Source: Yamagishiella unicocca
Lineage: Eukaryota > Chlorophyta > Chlorophyceae > Chlamydomonadales > Volvocaceae
Length of the DNA: 64,000 nucleotides
NCBI GenBank assembly: GCA_003116995.1
Contig: BDSL01000007.1
Coordinates: forward strand, 1,426,001 to 1,490,000
Direction of reading: 5' to 3'
Shown here: one piece after another, positions 11,901 to 21,002 of the stretch
Layout: every line of letters starts with the position of its first letter
Position numbering within the stretch: position 1 is the first letter of the stretch
Position numbers and translations under genes: made by a program
The notes under the pieces: model-generated
Database searches by the model: none
Told to the model about the DNA's origin: nothing
What the model saw: the letters and a program-made list of their open reading frames with translations, nothing else

Positions 11901-14900
11901 ATGCAGGCAAGTGGAACGAGCAGGCTCAGGAGCTGCTTGGCAAGCTGCTGCCCATCACGCACCTGCTACACGCCGCCGGCTCACAGGAGGCCCCGCCCTC
12001 CGCGCCGAAGCCCAAGAACCATGACGCCAAGGCTGGTCCGCAGAAAGCGTGAGTTATCTGCCTAGGAGGGATGTGTAACCAGGCAGGCCTTGTAGCACCG
12101 GGCCTTGTCCAGACCTTGTCACTAATCCCGCCTTCACCGCCCTTGTAGTGAATCAATGCAGCTCACGCTGGCGCCCACCAACATCGGCCGCCCCACCAAG
12201 ACACAGGAGGCTGCCCCCAACGCCCATTTGTCTGCGTACAAAGCCTTCTTCATCTATACGCACCACGGCAACCTGGTCTTGGTGTTCACCTGCTTTCTCT
12301 TCTTCCTGGCATCACAGTGCACACGTCAGGTGAGAACTTAGGAACCACCTGGTGATGTCCGATTCACCTGCCGATAACTAAGGATCTGAGCCTCGCTCAC
12401 CGCCGTAAATCTCCACTATCTGCTAAGCTCCAGCCAGTATTGATGCATCTCTCCCTTCTCATGCCCTGCAGATATCTGACTTCTGGGTCCGCTGGTGGGT
12501 CAACGACGAGTACAACAAGTACCCCGCCGGCGCCGGCGCTCAGAGCGATTCGGCCACCATGTTCTACTCCCTCATCTACCTCCTGCTCATCGGTATTTTC
12601 TACATACTCATGATTTTGCGTGGCAGCACGTTCCTGTGGTGGGTGCTCCGCTCCTCTGAGAACCTGCGCAAGAAGGCCCTGTACAACGTGCTCCACGCGC
12701 CCATGGGTTTCTTCCTCGTCATGCCCGTCGGTGACCTGCTGCTGAACTTCACGAAGGACCAGGTGGGCGGATGGCTGGGCGGGAACCACCCGGAGCCTGG
12801 CAGCTGGGAGTGGATAGGGAGTATAGCTGCGTAGCATCAATCACGGACACAAGCCTGCGGGTGGTTGCAGCCGCTGGCCTATGGAATAGCACGTGCACCA
12901 TTGTTGGCATTGCCGTAACCTTCGTTTTCTCCTTCATTCAACCCACAGGATATCATGGACGAGAACCTGCCTGACGCCGTACACTTTATGGGCATCTACG
13001 GGCTCATCCTCATCGCCACCACGATCACCGTATCCGTTTCCATCAACTTCTTTGGCGCCTTCACCGCCTTCCTCATCATCATGACCCTCGTCATGCTGGC
13101 CATCTACCTTCCCGCCGCCACCGCGCTCAAGAAGGCACGCGCCACCAGCGGCGGCATGCTCGTGGGCCTGGTCGCTGAGACGCTGGAGGGCCTGAGCGTG
13201 GTGCAGGCATTCAACAAGCAGGAGTACTTCATCAACGAGGCAGCTCGCCGCACGGACGTCACCAACAACGCCGTGTTCAACGCCGAGTCGCTCAACTTGT
13301 GGCTTGCCTTCTGGTGCGACTTCATTGGCGCCTGCCTGGTGGGCGTCGTGAGCTCCTTCGCCGTCGGAATGAAGGGTGAGACATCCGGGTGGCGAGCGTT
13401 GCTTGATGCCGATTTAAGAAACGGTCAAGTGTGCTCCGCCGTACATACAAGACATTTTGTCGTTACCTCGGTTGATTGACCCTACCTGTCATTTCCGCCT
13501 CCACAGATCAACTGGGCGCCGCCACCGTTGGACTGGCGTTTTCCAATATTATTCAGATGCTTGTGTTCTATACCTGGGTGGTGCGCTTCATCGCCGAGTC
13601 CATTTCGCTCTTCCACAGCGTTGAGGGGGTGAGTGGCGTGCAGGGCGGTGCGACTGGAGGGATGCAGGGATGAAGAGCCAGGCGTACTTATTACCTATGG
13701 CCTCACGCAGCCTGGGGAGGCGAGGCCGCCCGACAGGTACCCAAGCTGTTCACGACCTGACACTACCCCGCTGTTGCTGTCCTGCCGCTTAGATGGCCTT
13801 CCTTGCCGAGTACGTTCCGCACGACGGCGTCTTCTACGACTCCAAGGCGGAGAAGGGTGTGGCCAAGTCCCTCACCATGCCGGACGGCCAGATTGTGCCC
13901 GGTAAGCATCTAGTGGCGGCTGGCGGTTTGAGCGAGATGGACCTGCTGTGGACAAGCATCGTTGAACTGACGAAGCATGAAACCAATTAGAGCAAAAGCA
14001 CCGTGTAAAGCAACAAATGCCCATAGACCACCAACGTGTGAAATCACCTTGAGCTTCTGGACCGCTGGATCGCTCCTGCCTGTTCCGTACCATAGTTCCT
14101 GACCTAGCCCGCCACCGCTTCCTCCCTATCTGCAGCCGCCAGCAAGGTGCAGGTCGTTGTGGATGACGCTGCGCTGTCTCGCTGGCCCGCCTCGGGCAAC
14201 ATCCGCTTCGAGGACGTGTGGATGCAGTACCGCTTGGACGCGCCGTGGGCTCTGAAGGGTGTGACCTTCAAGATCAGCGACGGCGAGAAGGTTGGCGCCG
14301 TGGGCCGCACTGGCTCGGGCAAGTCCACTACGCTGCTGGCGCTGTACCGTATGTTCGAGCTGGGCAAGGGCCGCATCATCATTGACGGAGTCGACATTGC
14401 CACTCTGCCGCTCAAGCGCCTGAGGACTGGTGGGTAGTAGATCCGCGACCTCCCTAACACTGTTTGATTGAAGCACGCTTCCCTGCATGCTTAGCTCCAT
14501 CCTGAGGGCCTTTGCTGTGACACGTAATAATTTGTGCTCTGAACACACCCTTCGCTCTCCCCCATCTTCGCAGGCCTGTCCATCATTCCCCAGGAGCCAG
14601 TCATGTTCTCGGGAACCGTGCGCTCCAACCTGGACCCCTTCGGCGAGTTCAAGGTAAGGCAATGAATCCGTATTTCGGTTAGGCTTGAAATACGATGGTT
14701 TAAAGACGCAGGGTCCAGCGCCCTGTACGGAGAATCTGTTAATCGTTGATTAGGCGGTGTCGCCTTGAATCATCTGTGTTCTCACAAACCTGTCCATCTG
14801 CCCATTCGCTTCCTCAGGACGATGGTGTGCTTTGGGAGGTGCTGAAGAAGGTCGGCCTGGAGTCTCAGGCACAGCACTCTGGTGGCTTGGAGGGCCGTGT

Positions 14901-15291
14901 GGATGGCTCTGGCGGCAAGGCCTGGTCGCTGGGTCAAATGCAGCTGGTGTGCCTGGCGCGCGCCGCCCTGCGCGCCGTGCCCATCCTGTGCTTGGATGAG
15001 GCCACCGCCGCCATGGACCCGCACACGGAGCAGATCGTGCAGGAGACGATCAAGAAGGTGTTCGACGACCGCACCACCATCACCATTGCGCACCGCCTTG
15101 ACACCATCATTGAGTCGGACAAGGTGCTGGTCATGGAGGCGGGCGAGCTGAAGGAGTACGAATCCCCAGCCAAACTGCTGGGAGACCGCAGCTCCATGTT
15201 TTCAAGGCTGGTTGACAAGACAGGAGTCGCGGCCGCCGCCGCCCTACGGAAGATGGCGAACGAGCACTTCGCTCAGCAGGCGGCGCGGTGA
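8938..15291 (+). CDS. ABCC-type (MRP) ABC transporter, copy B, complete
   Basis: Exons are 8938-9287, 9519-9622, 9855-10532, 10772-10878, 11026-11366, 11518-11780, 11907-12048, 12149-12329, 12472-12762, 12949-13375, 13507-13628, 13793-13901, 14136-14429, 14574-14653 and 14818-15291. All introns are GT-AG, phases agree throughout, and the product is 1320 residues. The layout is a short cytosolic start, TMD1 (about 95-390), NBD1 (about 414-610), a Lys/Ala/Pro linker, TMD2 (about 700-1000) and NBD2 (about 1040-1290), with no extra N-terminal TMD0. NBD1 has Walker A 445-453, signature SGGQ 536-539, Walker B Asp559 followed by Asn560, and H-loop His592. NBD2 has Walker A 1095-1103, signature SLGQ 1200-1203, Walker B Asp1223-Glu1224 and His1255. 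Site 2 therefore keeps the catalytic Glu, while NBD1 has Asn where ABCC proteins usually have Asp. An HLA3/MRP1-like role in inorganic carbon uptake is possible from the host group and architecture but unproven. Confidence 0.93.
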
Positions 15292-15879
15292 GGGTGAACA
15301 TAGTCTCGATGTTGTACTAGCAGCCGGGACCTGAATCCACTCGGCGCCTAGGATGGGCTTTTTGTTTTCGCAGCGTGATTGGTTGCAACGGTTTATTGGT
15401 TCGCCTTCTGGAGTGAAAGCTGTAGGAGTTACGTGCACGATGTGAAGGCGTGTTTTTGTCATACCTCGTTCTGCATGCATGTGTGGTTGCTTCGTTAGGG
15501 AGAATGTTTCGTGCGGTTTTGCGGAGAGATTTGCGGTAATGCTACCCGCCACTGATTCGTACAGTCTTCAGCGCCATCTACTTATGGGGTTGCATGTCAA
15601 TAATCGACTCGTATGAGCAACTGTGGCGATTACGGATGAGAGAGTAGCTAGTGCGTGCTCGTGCGTCAGTGTTGCGTCAGTGTTTGGGTGGCAACACTCG
15701 GAGCACAGAGATGGCTTTCTTGTATCGCTGGCGATACTGTAGTTTATTTAATGATGGCTGGATTGGTGGTTCAAAACCAACAAGTGGGGAACATAGGCGC
15801 CTCCCGGTGCCGCGACGTACTGCATTACATCCATAGCAATATGCTGGCATGGAAAACATATGCAAGATACAAGATGTAA
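15292..15879 (+). terminator. 3' UTR/flank of copy B with TGTAA signal at 15875-15879
   Basis: About 585 nt of sequence homologous to the flanks of A and D, ending in GATGTAACGA. The pentamer TGTAA is the volvocine poly(A) signal. The same position is kept in copy C at 24908-24912. Confidence 0.55.
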
Positions 15880-16095
15880 CGACCAGTAAAGTTTTCGTGC
15901 CTCTCATGGCAACGGAATAAACAAGTCTTCCTTTTTTGGTCGTCGTCGCACGGTGGCTGTCCCTCTTGGATGGGAGGGCGTCCAGGAGATAAGGAGAGGT
16001 TGACAGAATATTCGAGCAGTTAGTAGTACTTATATATAGGGGGCTTCAGAAGAAAAGTCAAAACCATCGGGCACATCGCCGGGTTGTACACGTGG

Positions 16096-16683
16096 TTGTA
16101 CACGTGCAGGCATGCCCAGGCATGCCCAGGCACGCCTGGGGCCATTGGAATGGATAGGCCCAGGCACGCTCCCCAGAAAACGCCCATACCCGCTCGAGGG
16201 GCCTTCCAGGGCTCCCTGGTCGCTCCCGCAGGCGCAGAAGCAGGTGCGTGCAGCCCCCAGGCGTGGCTGTACACGTGCAGGCCAGGCATGCCCAGGCACG
16301 CCTGGGGCCATTGGAATGGATAGGCCCAGGCACGCTCCCCAGAAAGCATGCAGGCATGCCCATGCCTTTTCGGAAACCCTTCAAAGGCTCCTTTGTTACG
16401 TTGGTAGGAACAGAAGCAGTCGCATGCAGCCCCCGTGCGCGATGTCACATGCCTAGGCATGCCCAGGCACGCCTGTGGCCATTGAGATGGACAGGCCTTG
16501 GAGATGCCCGTTCTCAGGGGCGGGGCTATGACCTTTGCCTGTAGGCTTATTTTTTTTATAAGAGAAAATAGGCGTAAAGTGGGCTGTGGCATCCCGTGCA
16601 GAAAGCAAGTGGCCAGGCATGCCTAGGCATGCCTGGGGCCGGTCAATGGTAATTGCGCCAGGCATGCCTGGCGCCATTGGGAT
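16096..16683. repeat. Degenerate tandem repeat rich in GCATGC palindromes
   Basis: A 61-bp block starting GGCATGCCCAGGCACGCC and ending CACGCTCCCCAGAAA occurs at 16119-16179 and 16285-16345 (166 bp apart). It is preceded by TGTACACGTGCAGG and recurs in weaker form at about 16449-16490 and 16609-16683. Many units are self-complementary (AGGCATGCCT). Open frames on both strands follow the repeat and are not credible genes. Confidence 0.7.
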
Positions 16684-16847
16684 GGTACCCTTGCTTACTG
16701 CGGAAAAGACAGAAACCAGGCCGCACTGCACCAATGCAAACCATCAAGACTGAAGTGGTTACCGTATTGGGGGCGAAGGTTGCCCCGGGACCCAGCAATT
16801 CGGGCGTGTTGCAGATCTGCCTTTCTAGAGGCTGCTGGCTAGTACAA

Positions 16848-16967
16848 GTTACAGTGAGTTCCAGACCAAAAGGCAGAACCTCAACTGGTCGATGGTAGCA
16901 GTAGTAATTGTTACAGTGGGCCCCAGACCAGAAGGTAGAGCCATCGGGCGCATCGCCTGACACTGTT
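16848..16967 (-). mobile_element. Two LINE 3'-tail fragments in tandem
   Basis: On the + strand GTTACAGTGAGTTCCAGACC (16848) and GTTACAGTGGGCCCCAGACC (about 16910) are reverse complements of the LINE 3' terminus. The second runs on into GCCATCGGGCGCATCGCC. Each is a very short, extremely 5'-truncated insertion, and the second is preceded by GTAGCAGTAGTAAT, a trinucleotide-like tail. Confidence 0.6.
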
Positions 16968-17602
16968 AGAGACGCAGGGCGCCGGTGTTGTGGGGGTTTG
17001 ATAGCACGGGAGGGTATTGTTACAGCTGTGCCGCTTCTCCGCCGCCGCCGAGTGCTACTCGGCCGCACTGGCGCTCGCGCCATCGTCGCCCGGCACCCTG
17101 GCGGCGCTGGGCTACGTGGCGCAGCTGGCGGGCGACCCGCGGGTCGCTGTGGAGCACTACCACGCCGCGCTGGCGCTGCGTCCGGACGACCCGTTCACTG
17201 CGGACATGCTGCGGCTGGCGCTGCAGGTGAGCTCTCCAGGGGGCTCCAAGGGCCTCCAGGGAGGGAGGGAGGAAACCAATGAACCGGAGCCGGAGGATTG
17301 CGGGGGAATCCCGTGGAAAACCCGTTTGGGGCATACGTTTGGAGATGCATGCTGGAGGGTAGGCGGGTGGGAGGCGGCGGTGCGTGCGTGAGGCCTGGGC
17401 AGCGTGCGACCCTTTCGCTAAGGGTTGAGTGAGTTGAGGGGGCCTCCAAAACCCTTCGGGGAAAGGAGGGACTGTCCAGCGTGGAGGGCGCAAGTTTACT
17501 GCCACATGCGGCCCCCTCATCGTGTGTCCTATTCAGGAGTACGCGGAGGCAGCGGCGGCTGAGGAGGCAGCGACAGCGTCTGGGAGCAGAGGGTATCAAA
17601 GT

Positions 17603-17790
17603 GTCGTTCTAATCCCAATCCTCGAAAATAGTTGGTCCGGCAATCCCTCGTGAAATCTAATCCCCGACGGGTTTAATCCCTAAGCCCCAAATTCCAAAGC
17701 GAGTTCTAATCCCCAGCGCAGCAATCCCCCGCCGGGTTGAATCCCCTCGAGGTGGCGGTTTAAATCCCCAATCCCCACGGGTCCGCAGCA
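17603..17790. repeat. Left subterminal AATCCC motif cluster
   Basis: About nine copies of (T/C)(A)AATCCC-type words within 190 bp of the left end. A matching cluster lies at 20748-20906 next to the right end, in the same orientation on the + strand. Such clusters often bind transposases. That role is inferred. Confidence 0.6.
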
Positions 17791-18456
17791 GTCCCCAGCC
17801 CGTGTGAGTGTACAATATTCCCTAAGGAGCTGTGAGAAACGGCGGGTGTCATTTGCCTTTGGTGTCGCACCCTAGGATTCCGCTTCCCAGGGGCCTTGCG
17901 TGCCTTGCTTATAGAGGCGCAGTCCTTCCTCGATGGAGTTTACAGTTGGTGGTTGTGGCCGCGGATAATGGTGGCAATGTAACACCTCCTCGGACCGCAA
18001 CGGCGATCAAGGATGCACAGACGGCTGTTGACAGTCAATAGGTAGCACCCCTAATCACTAACCCCAACACTCCCGCTCAACGGTACTTTTAACACCATGC
18101 ATTACGTGGGGCACCGCACCATCCCACCTCCCGCCCATCTTGGTCCATCCCGCCTCCTTTCCCCAGCACGCATTAAACACCGGTGCAAAAAAAAAAAACC
18201 GCACAGGCGTTCGGTCCGATGCAGGCAGGTCGGGTTACATGACGGCAGTCTAGGCAACTAAAGGAAACGCATACAAGGAGGTTGTCTACGGATCGTGTAT
18301 ATATGTATAGGAGAATGGGGAGCCATGGACTATCAGCTGTACCACCATTCCATCTGTTCGTGTGTACGATTGACACGTTGGGAACTAAATGACGCCTGTC
18401 CTCCTCTTATTATACCACCATTCTCTGAAGTCATATAGCTAGAGTGCTGCGGTCGT

Positions 18457-18792
18457 TCAAACGATAGCGATGTCTTCCTCGGACAGGTCGTCTTCGGAAT
18501 CGGAAGGCGACCCCTCGACAGAGAGTTCTTCTTCTGGTTCGACGGAGGAGTCTACGTCGTCGGGCACTTGAGATGTCCGTGAGGAAGGAGATAATGGCGA
18601 GGAATATGTGAGCAGTCTGCCTTTGTCTGCTGGCAGTGTCCGAGTGCACCACTGGTGCACTAACCCATTTTCGTCGCCACGGCCTCGGCGCCTTCGCCTA
18701 ACGTGTACATTGCATCGTAGGTAACCACCGAAGACACAGAGCGCAAGGCCTTCGCGGAAAGGGTAAATCGGCGGGGAATTTTCGCCGACCAT
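18457..18792 (-). CDS. Unrecognised acidic-tailed ORF inside the transposon, copy 1
   Basis: The frame reads a basic stretch RRRRRGRG, then HQWC, and ends in a Ser/Glu/Asp-rich tail (EEELSVEGSPSDSEDDLSEED) before the stop. Upstream on the same strand, in another frame, is a Cys pair (PCALC, about 18740-18755). A Cys/His cluster plus acidic tail could be the degraded end of a transposase, but no family is recognisable and the frame could be chance. It is repeated at 27490-27825. Confidence 0.25.
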   Translation of the reverse strand: MVGENSPPIYPFREGLALCVFGGYLRCNVHVRRRRRGRGDENGLVHQWCTRTLPADKGRLLTYSSPLSPSSRTSQVPDDVDSSVEPEEELSVEGSPSDSEDDLSEEDIAIV

Positions 18793-18863
18793 GCCTCTGT
18801 CCCAGTTTGTCCGCGGTCTGCGACATCCGTAAGTTACAATACCACTTATTACGTATGTCGCAG

Positions 18864-20277
18864 GGTGGAGAGCCTAAGTCGCCGAACCTTGGGGCGGTCC
18901 TCACGAGTTTCCTGCGCGAATCCGGCCTCTTGATCGTGGCAGCTGGAGGAGAGCGGCGTCCGAACGCCCGATGATGTGATTGATACCATTGGAGGTAAGA
19001 GAGCGGGAGAGGGTATCGAATTGCGCCTAGTAATGCGATTTTTGTGCATATCGGTAGTGGTACCAGGCTCTTAGTGAACCTAATTTCGATTTATCCTGCC
19101 GTCTGTTTCGGCAGGTATGTCCAGAGCTATTGGGCCACATAGGCAGAGCTGGGCGCAGTGAGTGCTCACTTCTGGCGTACTCGGTGCTGGCCGTGTACAA
19201 CAACTGCGGAGGAACGCTCAAGTGAGAGGCGGGACCTCGACACCGGTGATGCAAGTGCACCCTGGCCAGATGTCAGCGGTTACCGGCACGCCACGCCACT
19301 AAACGGCTGGCGGGCGTTCAGCAAGCAGGGCAACCTTGCCAACCTGTTTGCTGGCGCACGCGAGCCCGCCAAGGCTGTCCTGCTCTGCCGCTTCCTGCCT
19401 CCGGACCAACAGCTGCAGCTGCGCAGGCTCGTAGGCTTGGCGCCCCCTTTCAGCGCGCTGGGCGCAGCAGCAGCAATGGGCGCTGCCACAGGGCATGGCC
19501 GACCCCGCAGCAGTGCGGACGGCGGACAACCAGGAACCAGCGCCGGTACCAGCCGTCATCCCCTTGCCAGCCCTGCGCCCACACCTGGCGCTGATGCCTG
19601 GACCCCTGTTCGTCACACGACGCCAACTTCAGGGTTGGAGCGGCGCGTTTTTTTGATGCCGCGGATGATGGCTTAGATGCAGCTAACGCATGGTCGGGGA
19701 ACCTGTTTGTGAACGTTTTGATGCCGCGGATGATGGCTTAGATGCAGCTAACGCATGGTCGGGGAACCTGTTTGTGAACCCGCCATTCGGTACCCATGAC
19801 GGGTGAAGTTTGCAGGGCCTTTTCCTGCAGCGATGTATCCTAGATTACAAGGCGGGGATTGTACAACAGATGGTAGTGCAGCTGAAGGCGAGCGCGGGGT
19901 ACACATGGTTCAGATCGGTGTTTGCCTGGCCGCATTGCTTTTTGGATGAGCGCCTGACGTGTGTTCAACCGCTGCGCGCTGCGGCCGAGGCTGGGGACGA
20001 GAGCTTGCGATGGGGAGTCCGCGTGCAAAACCCGCACGGCAGCGAGGTAATGTACCTTGGAAACAGTGGCGCCAAGTTTGCGCAGATGTTTAGGAGGGTA
20101 GGACAAATAGCCGGCCACAATGCATGGGCGCTCACGCCCGGTGCGTCGGACCAAGTTGGCACTTGATGCGCACTTGTGGGTGTCCATGTATTTTTTTTGC
20201 TTACTGCAGGGTCGGAATGGATAATGCTGGCGGCCAAATTGTTAGACTCCCTTTTAGGGACTGGGCCAGACTGCTAG
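18864..20277 (+). pseudogene. Decayed phage-type (Dam-like) DNA N6-adenine methyltransferase gene, copy 1
   Basis: The core reads DAADDGLDAANAWSGNLF followed by VNPPFG, with the NPPF motif (19777-19788) in the place of catalytic motif IV (D/N-PP-Y/F) of N6-adenine methyltransferases. After an in-frame TGA (19804-19806) the same frame continues with FLQRCILDYKAGIVQQMV, KASAGYTWFRSVFAWPHC and NPHGSEVMYLG, a good match to the C-terminal half of phage Dam-type enzymes. A GTGCGT donor (20141) and CAG acceptor (20207-20209) would add a last exon to TAG at 20275-20277. Upstream exon-like pieces (18864-18975, 19115-19221, and the frame of 19271-19650 with GWRAFSKQGNLANLF) may be its N-terminal part. 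A 65-bp tandem duplication, the TGA and frame changes show it is broken. The family call is from motif memory. Confidence 0.55.
19651..19779 (+). repeat. 65-bp tandem duplication inside the methyltransferase-like region
   Basis: 19651-19715 (TTTTGATGCCGCGGATGATG onwards) is repeated at 19716-19779. Because 65 is not a multiple of three, it shifts the frame between the two copies and disables the gene. The copy 2 equivalent is 28684-28812. Confidence 0.85.
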
Positions 20278-20747
20278 GACATGGCAGCTGAGTCCAGATG
20301 GGTATGTACTTCATTCCACGCGTTACTGCCTGCTTGTATTAGATTCGTTTTTGTAGGCTGCTGTGCAGCGGTACGGTACGGGATGGTCCATGATGCATCG
20401 TGAAGAGGAGGACGGGTTGTCCTGGTTTGCCTGGATGGTCTGGTCGAGGCAGCCACCTGAACTGTATGACCGGGCAGATTCAGATCTGTAACTTTGGTAT
20501 GGCATAGTGGTATGGCATCTGACTATGCAAACCCGTGTCACCTAGGCCAACCATGCATGTTGCACTTCTCTCGTTACTGGTGCAGCCGGTTGTGGGCAGC
20601 TCTATGACAATATGGACCAGTACGGCCTCGTCATGTGACCTGGTGTTGCGGCCCATCCAGCCAACAGCGCAGCTACCCCAACACTTCATGCCCTTCCCAA
20701 CCAGCGATGTGTATCCCGTACGACCCCAACCCCACCCCGACCGCGGG

Positions 20748-20906
20748 CCAATCCAATCCCTGCCGTCGGCCAATCCAATCCCTGCCGTTGGAAGGTTGAA
20801 TCCCTGACGTTGGAAGGTTGAATCCCTACCGTTGCACAGTCCAATCCCACCCTTTGGCTAATCTAATCCCCAACCCAGGACCAACCCTTTTGGCAATCCT
20901 AATCCC
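20748..20906. repeat. Right subterminal AATCCC motif cluster
   Basis: About eight AATCCC-type words, including two GGCCAATCCAATCCCTGCCG units and two GGTTGAATCCCT units, abutting the right inverted repeat. The partner of the cluster at the left end. Confidence 0.6.
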
Positions 20907-21002
20907 TTGATACCCTCTGCTGGGAGCCCAGCCGCAGCCGCGTCGGGCGCTGCGGCGACTGCCGCCGCCGTCGCCGCGGGCGGCCTCGCAGCGGGAGGCT
21001 AG

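Larger units (their letters stand above)
17587..20919. mobile_element. 3.33 kb TIR DNA transposon inserted in the CDC16-like exon, copy 1
   Basis: The ends are perfect 13-bp inverted repeats, CAGAGGGTATCAA (17587-17599) and TTGATACCCTCTG (20907-20919). They are flanked by a direct repeat CTGGGAG (17580-17586 and 20920-20926), or 8 bp CTGGGAGC if the border is set one base in. Removing the element restores the host exon frame, which supports a true insertion. Both ends carry clusters of an AATCCC motif. CAGAG termini with a 7-8 bp target duplication fit hAT-, P- or KDZ-like classes. No transposase could be identified, so the class is open. Inside are a decayed methyltransferase-like gene and an acidic minus-strand frame. 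Confidence 0.8.
17026..21002 (+). pseudogene. CDC16/APC6-like C-terminal exons, terminal exon split by a transposon
   Basis: Exon 17026-17226 begins after an AG acceptor and encodes a TPR-type segment: SAAAECYSAALALAPSS, then LAALGYVAQLAGDPRVA, then HYHAALALRPDDPFTADML. This closely follows the last TPRs of CDC16/APC6, a scaffold subunit of the anaphase-promoting complex (known pattern: YFHTALGLRRDDTF in the human protein). After a GT-AG intron (17227-17536) the frame resumes at 17537 as EYAEAAAAEEAATASGS and is interrupted at 17587. Past the inserted element it continues in the same frame from 20928 with Pro-Ala-rich codons to TAG at 21000-21002. No upstream CDC16 exons are visible. A LINE tail lies just before the first exon, so this is a 3' gene fragment, not a working gene in this window. 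Confidence 0.7.

Noticed and set aside
16020..16592. 190-codon minus-strand ORF and overlapping + ORFs
   Set aside because: Frames follow the GCATGC repeat block (repeated PFQWPQACLGMPG words), and similar lengths are open on both strands.
18457..18904. piggyBac transposase C-terminus suggested by the Cys pair and acidic tail
   Set aside because: Cys/His spacing does not match well, the frame shifts between the parts, and the element's target duplication is not TTAA.
17587..20919. DIRS-type retrotransposon because of the Dam-like domain
   Set aside because: No reverse transcriptase or tyrosine recombinase was recognised. The element has simple terminal inverted repeats and a target duplication, which DIRS elements lack.
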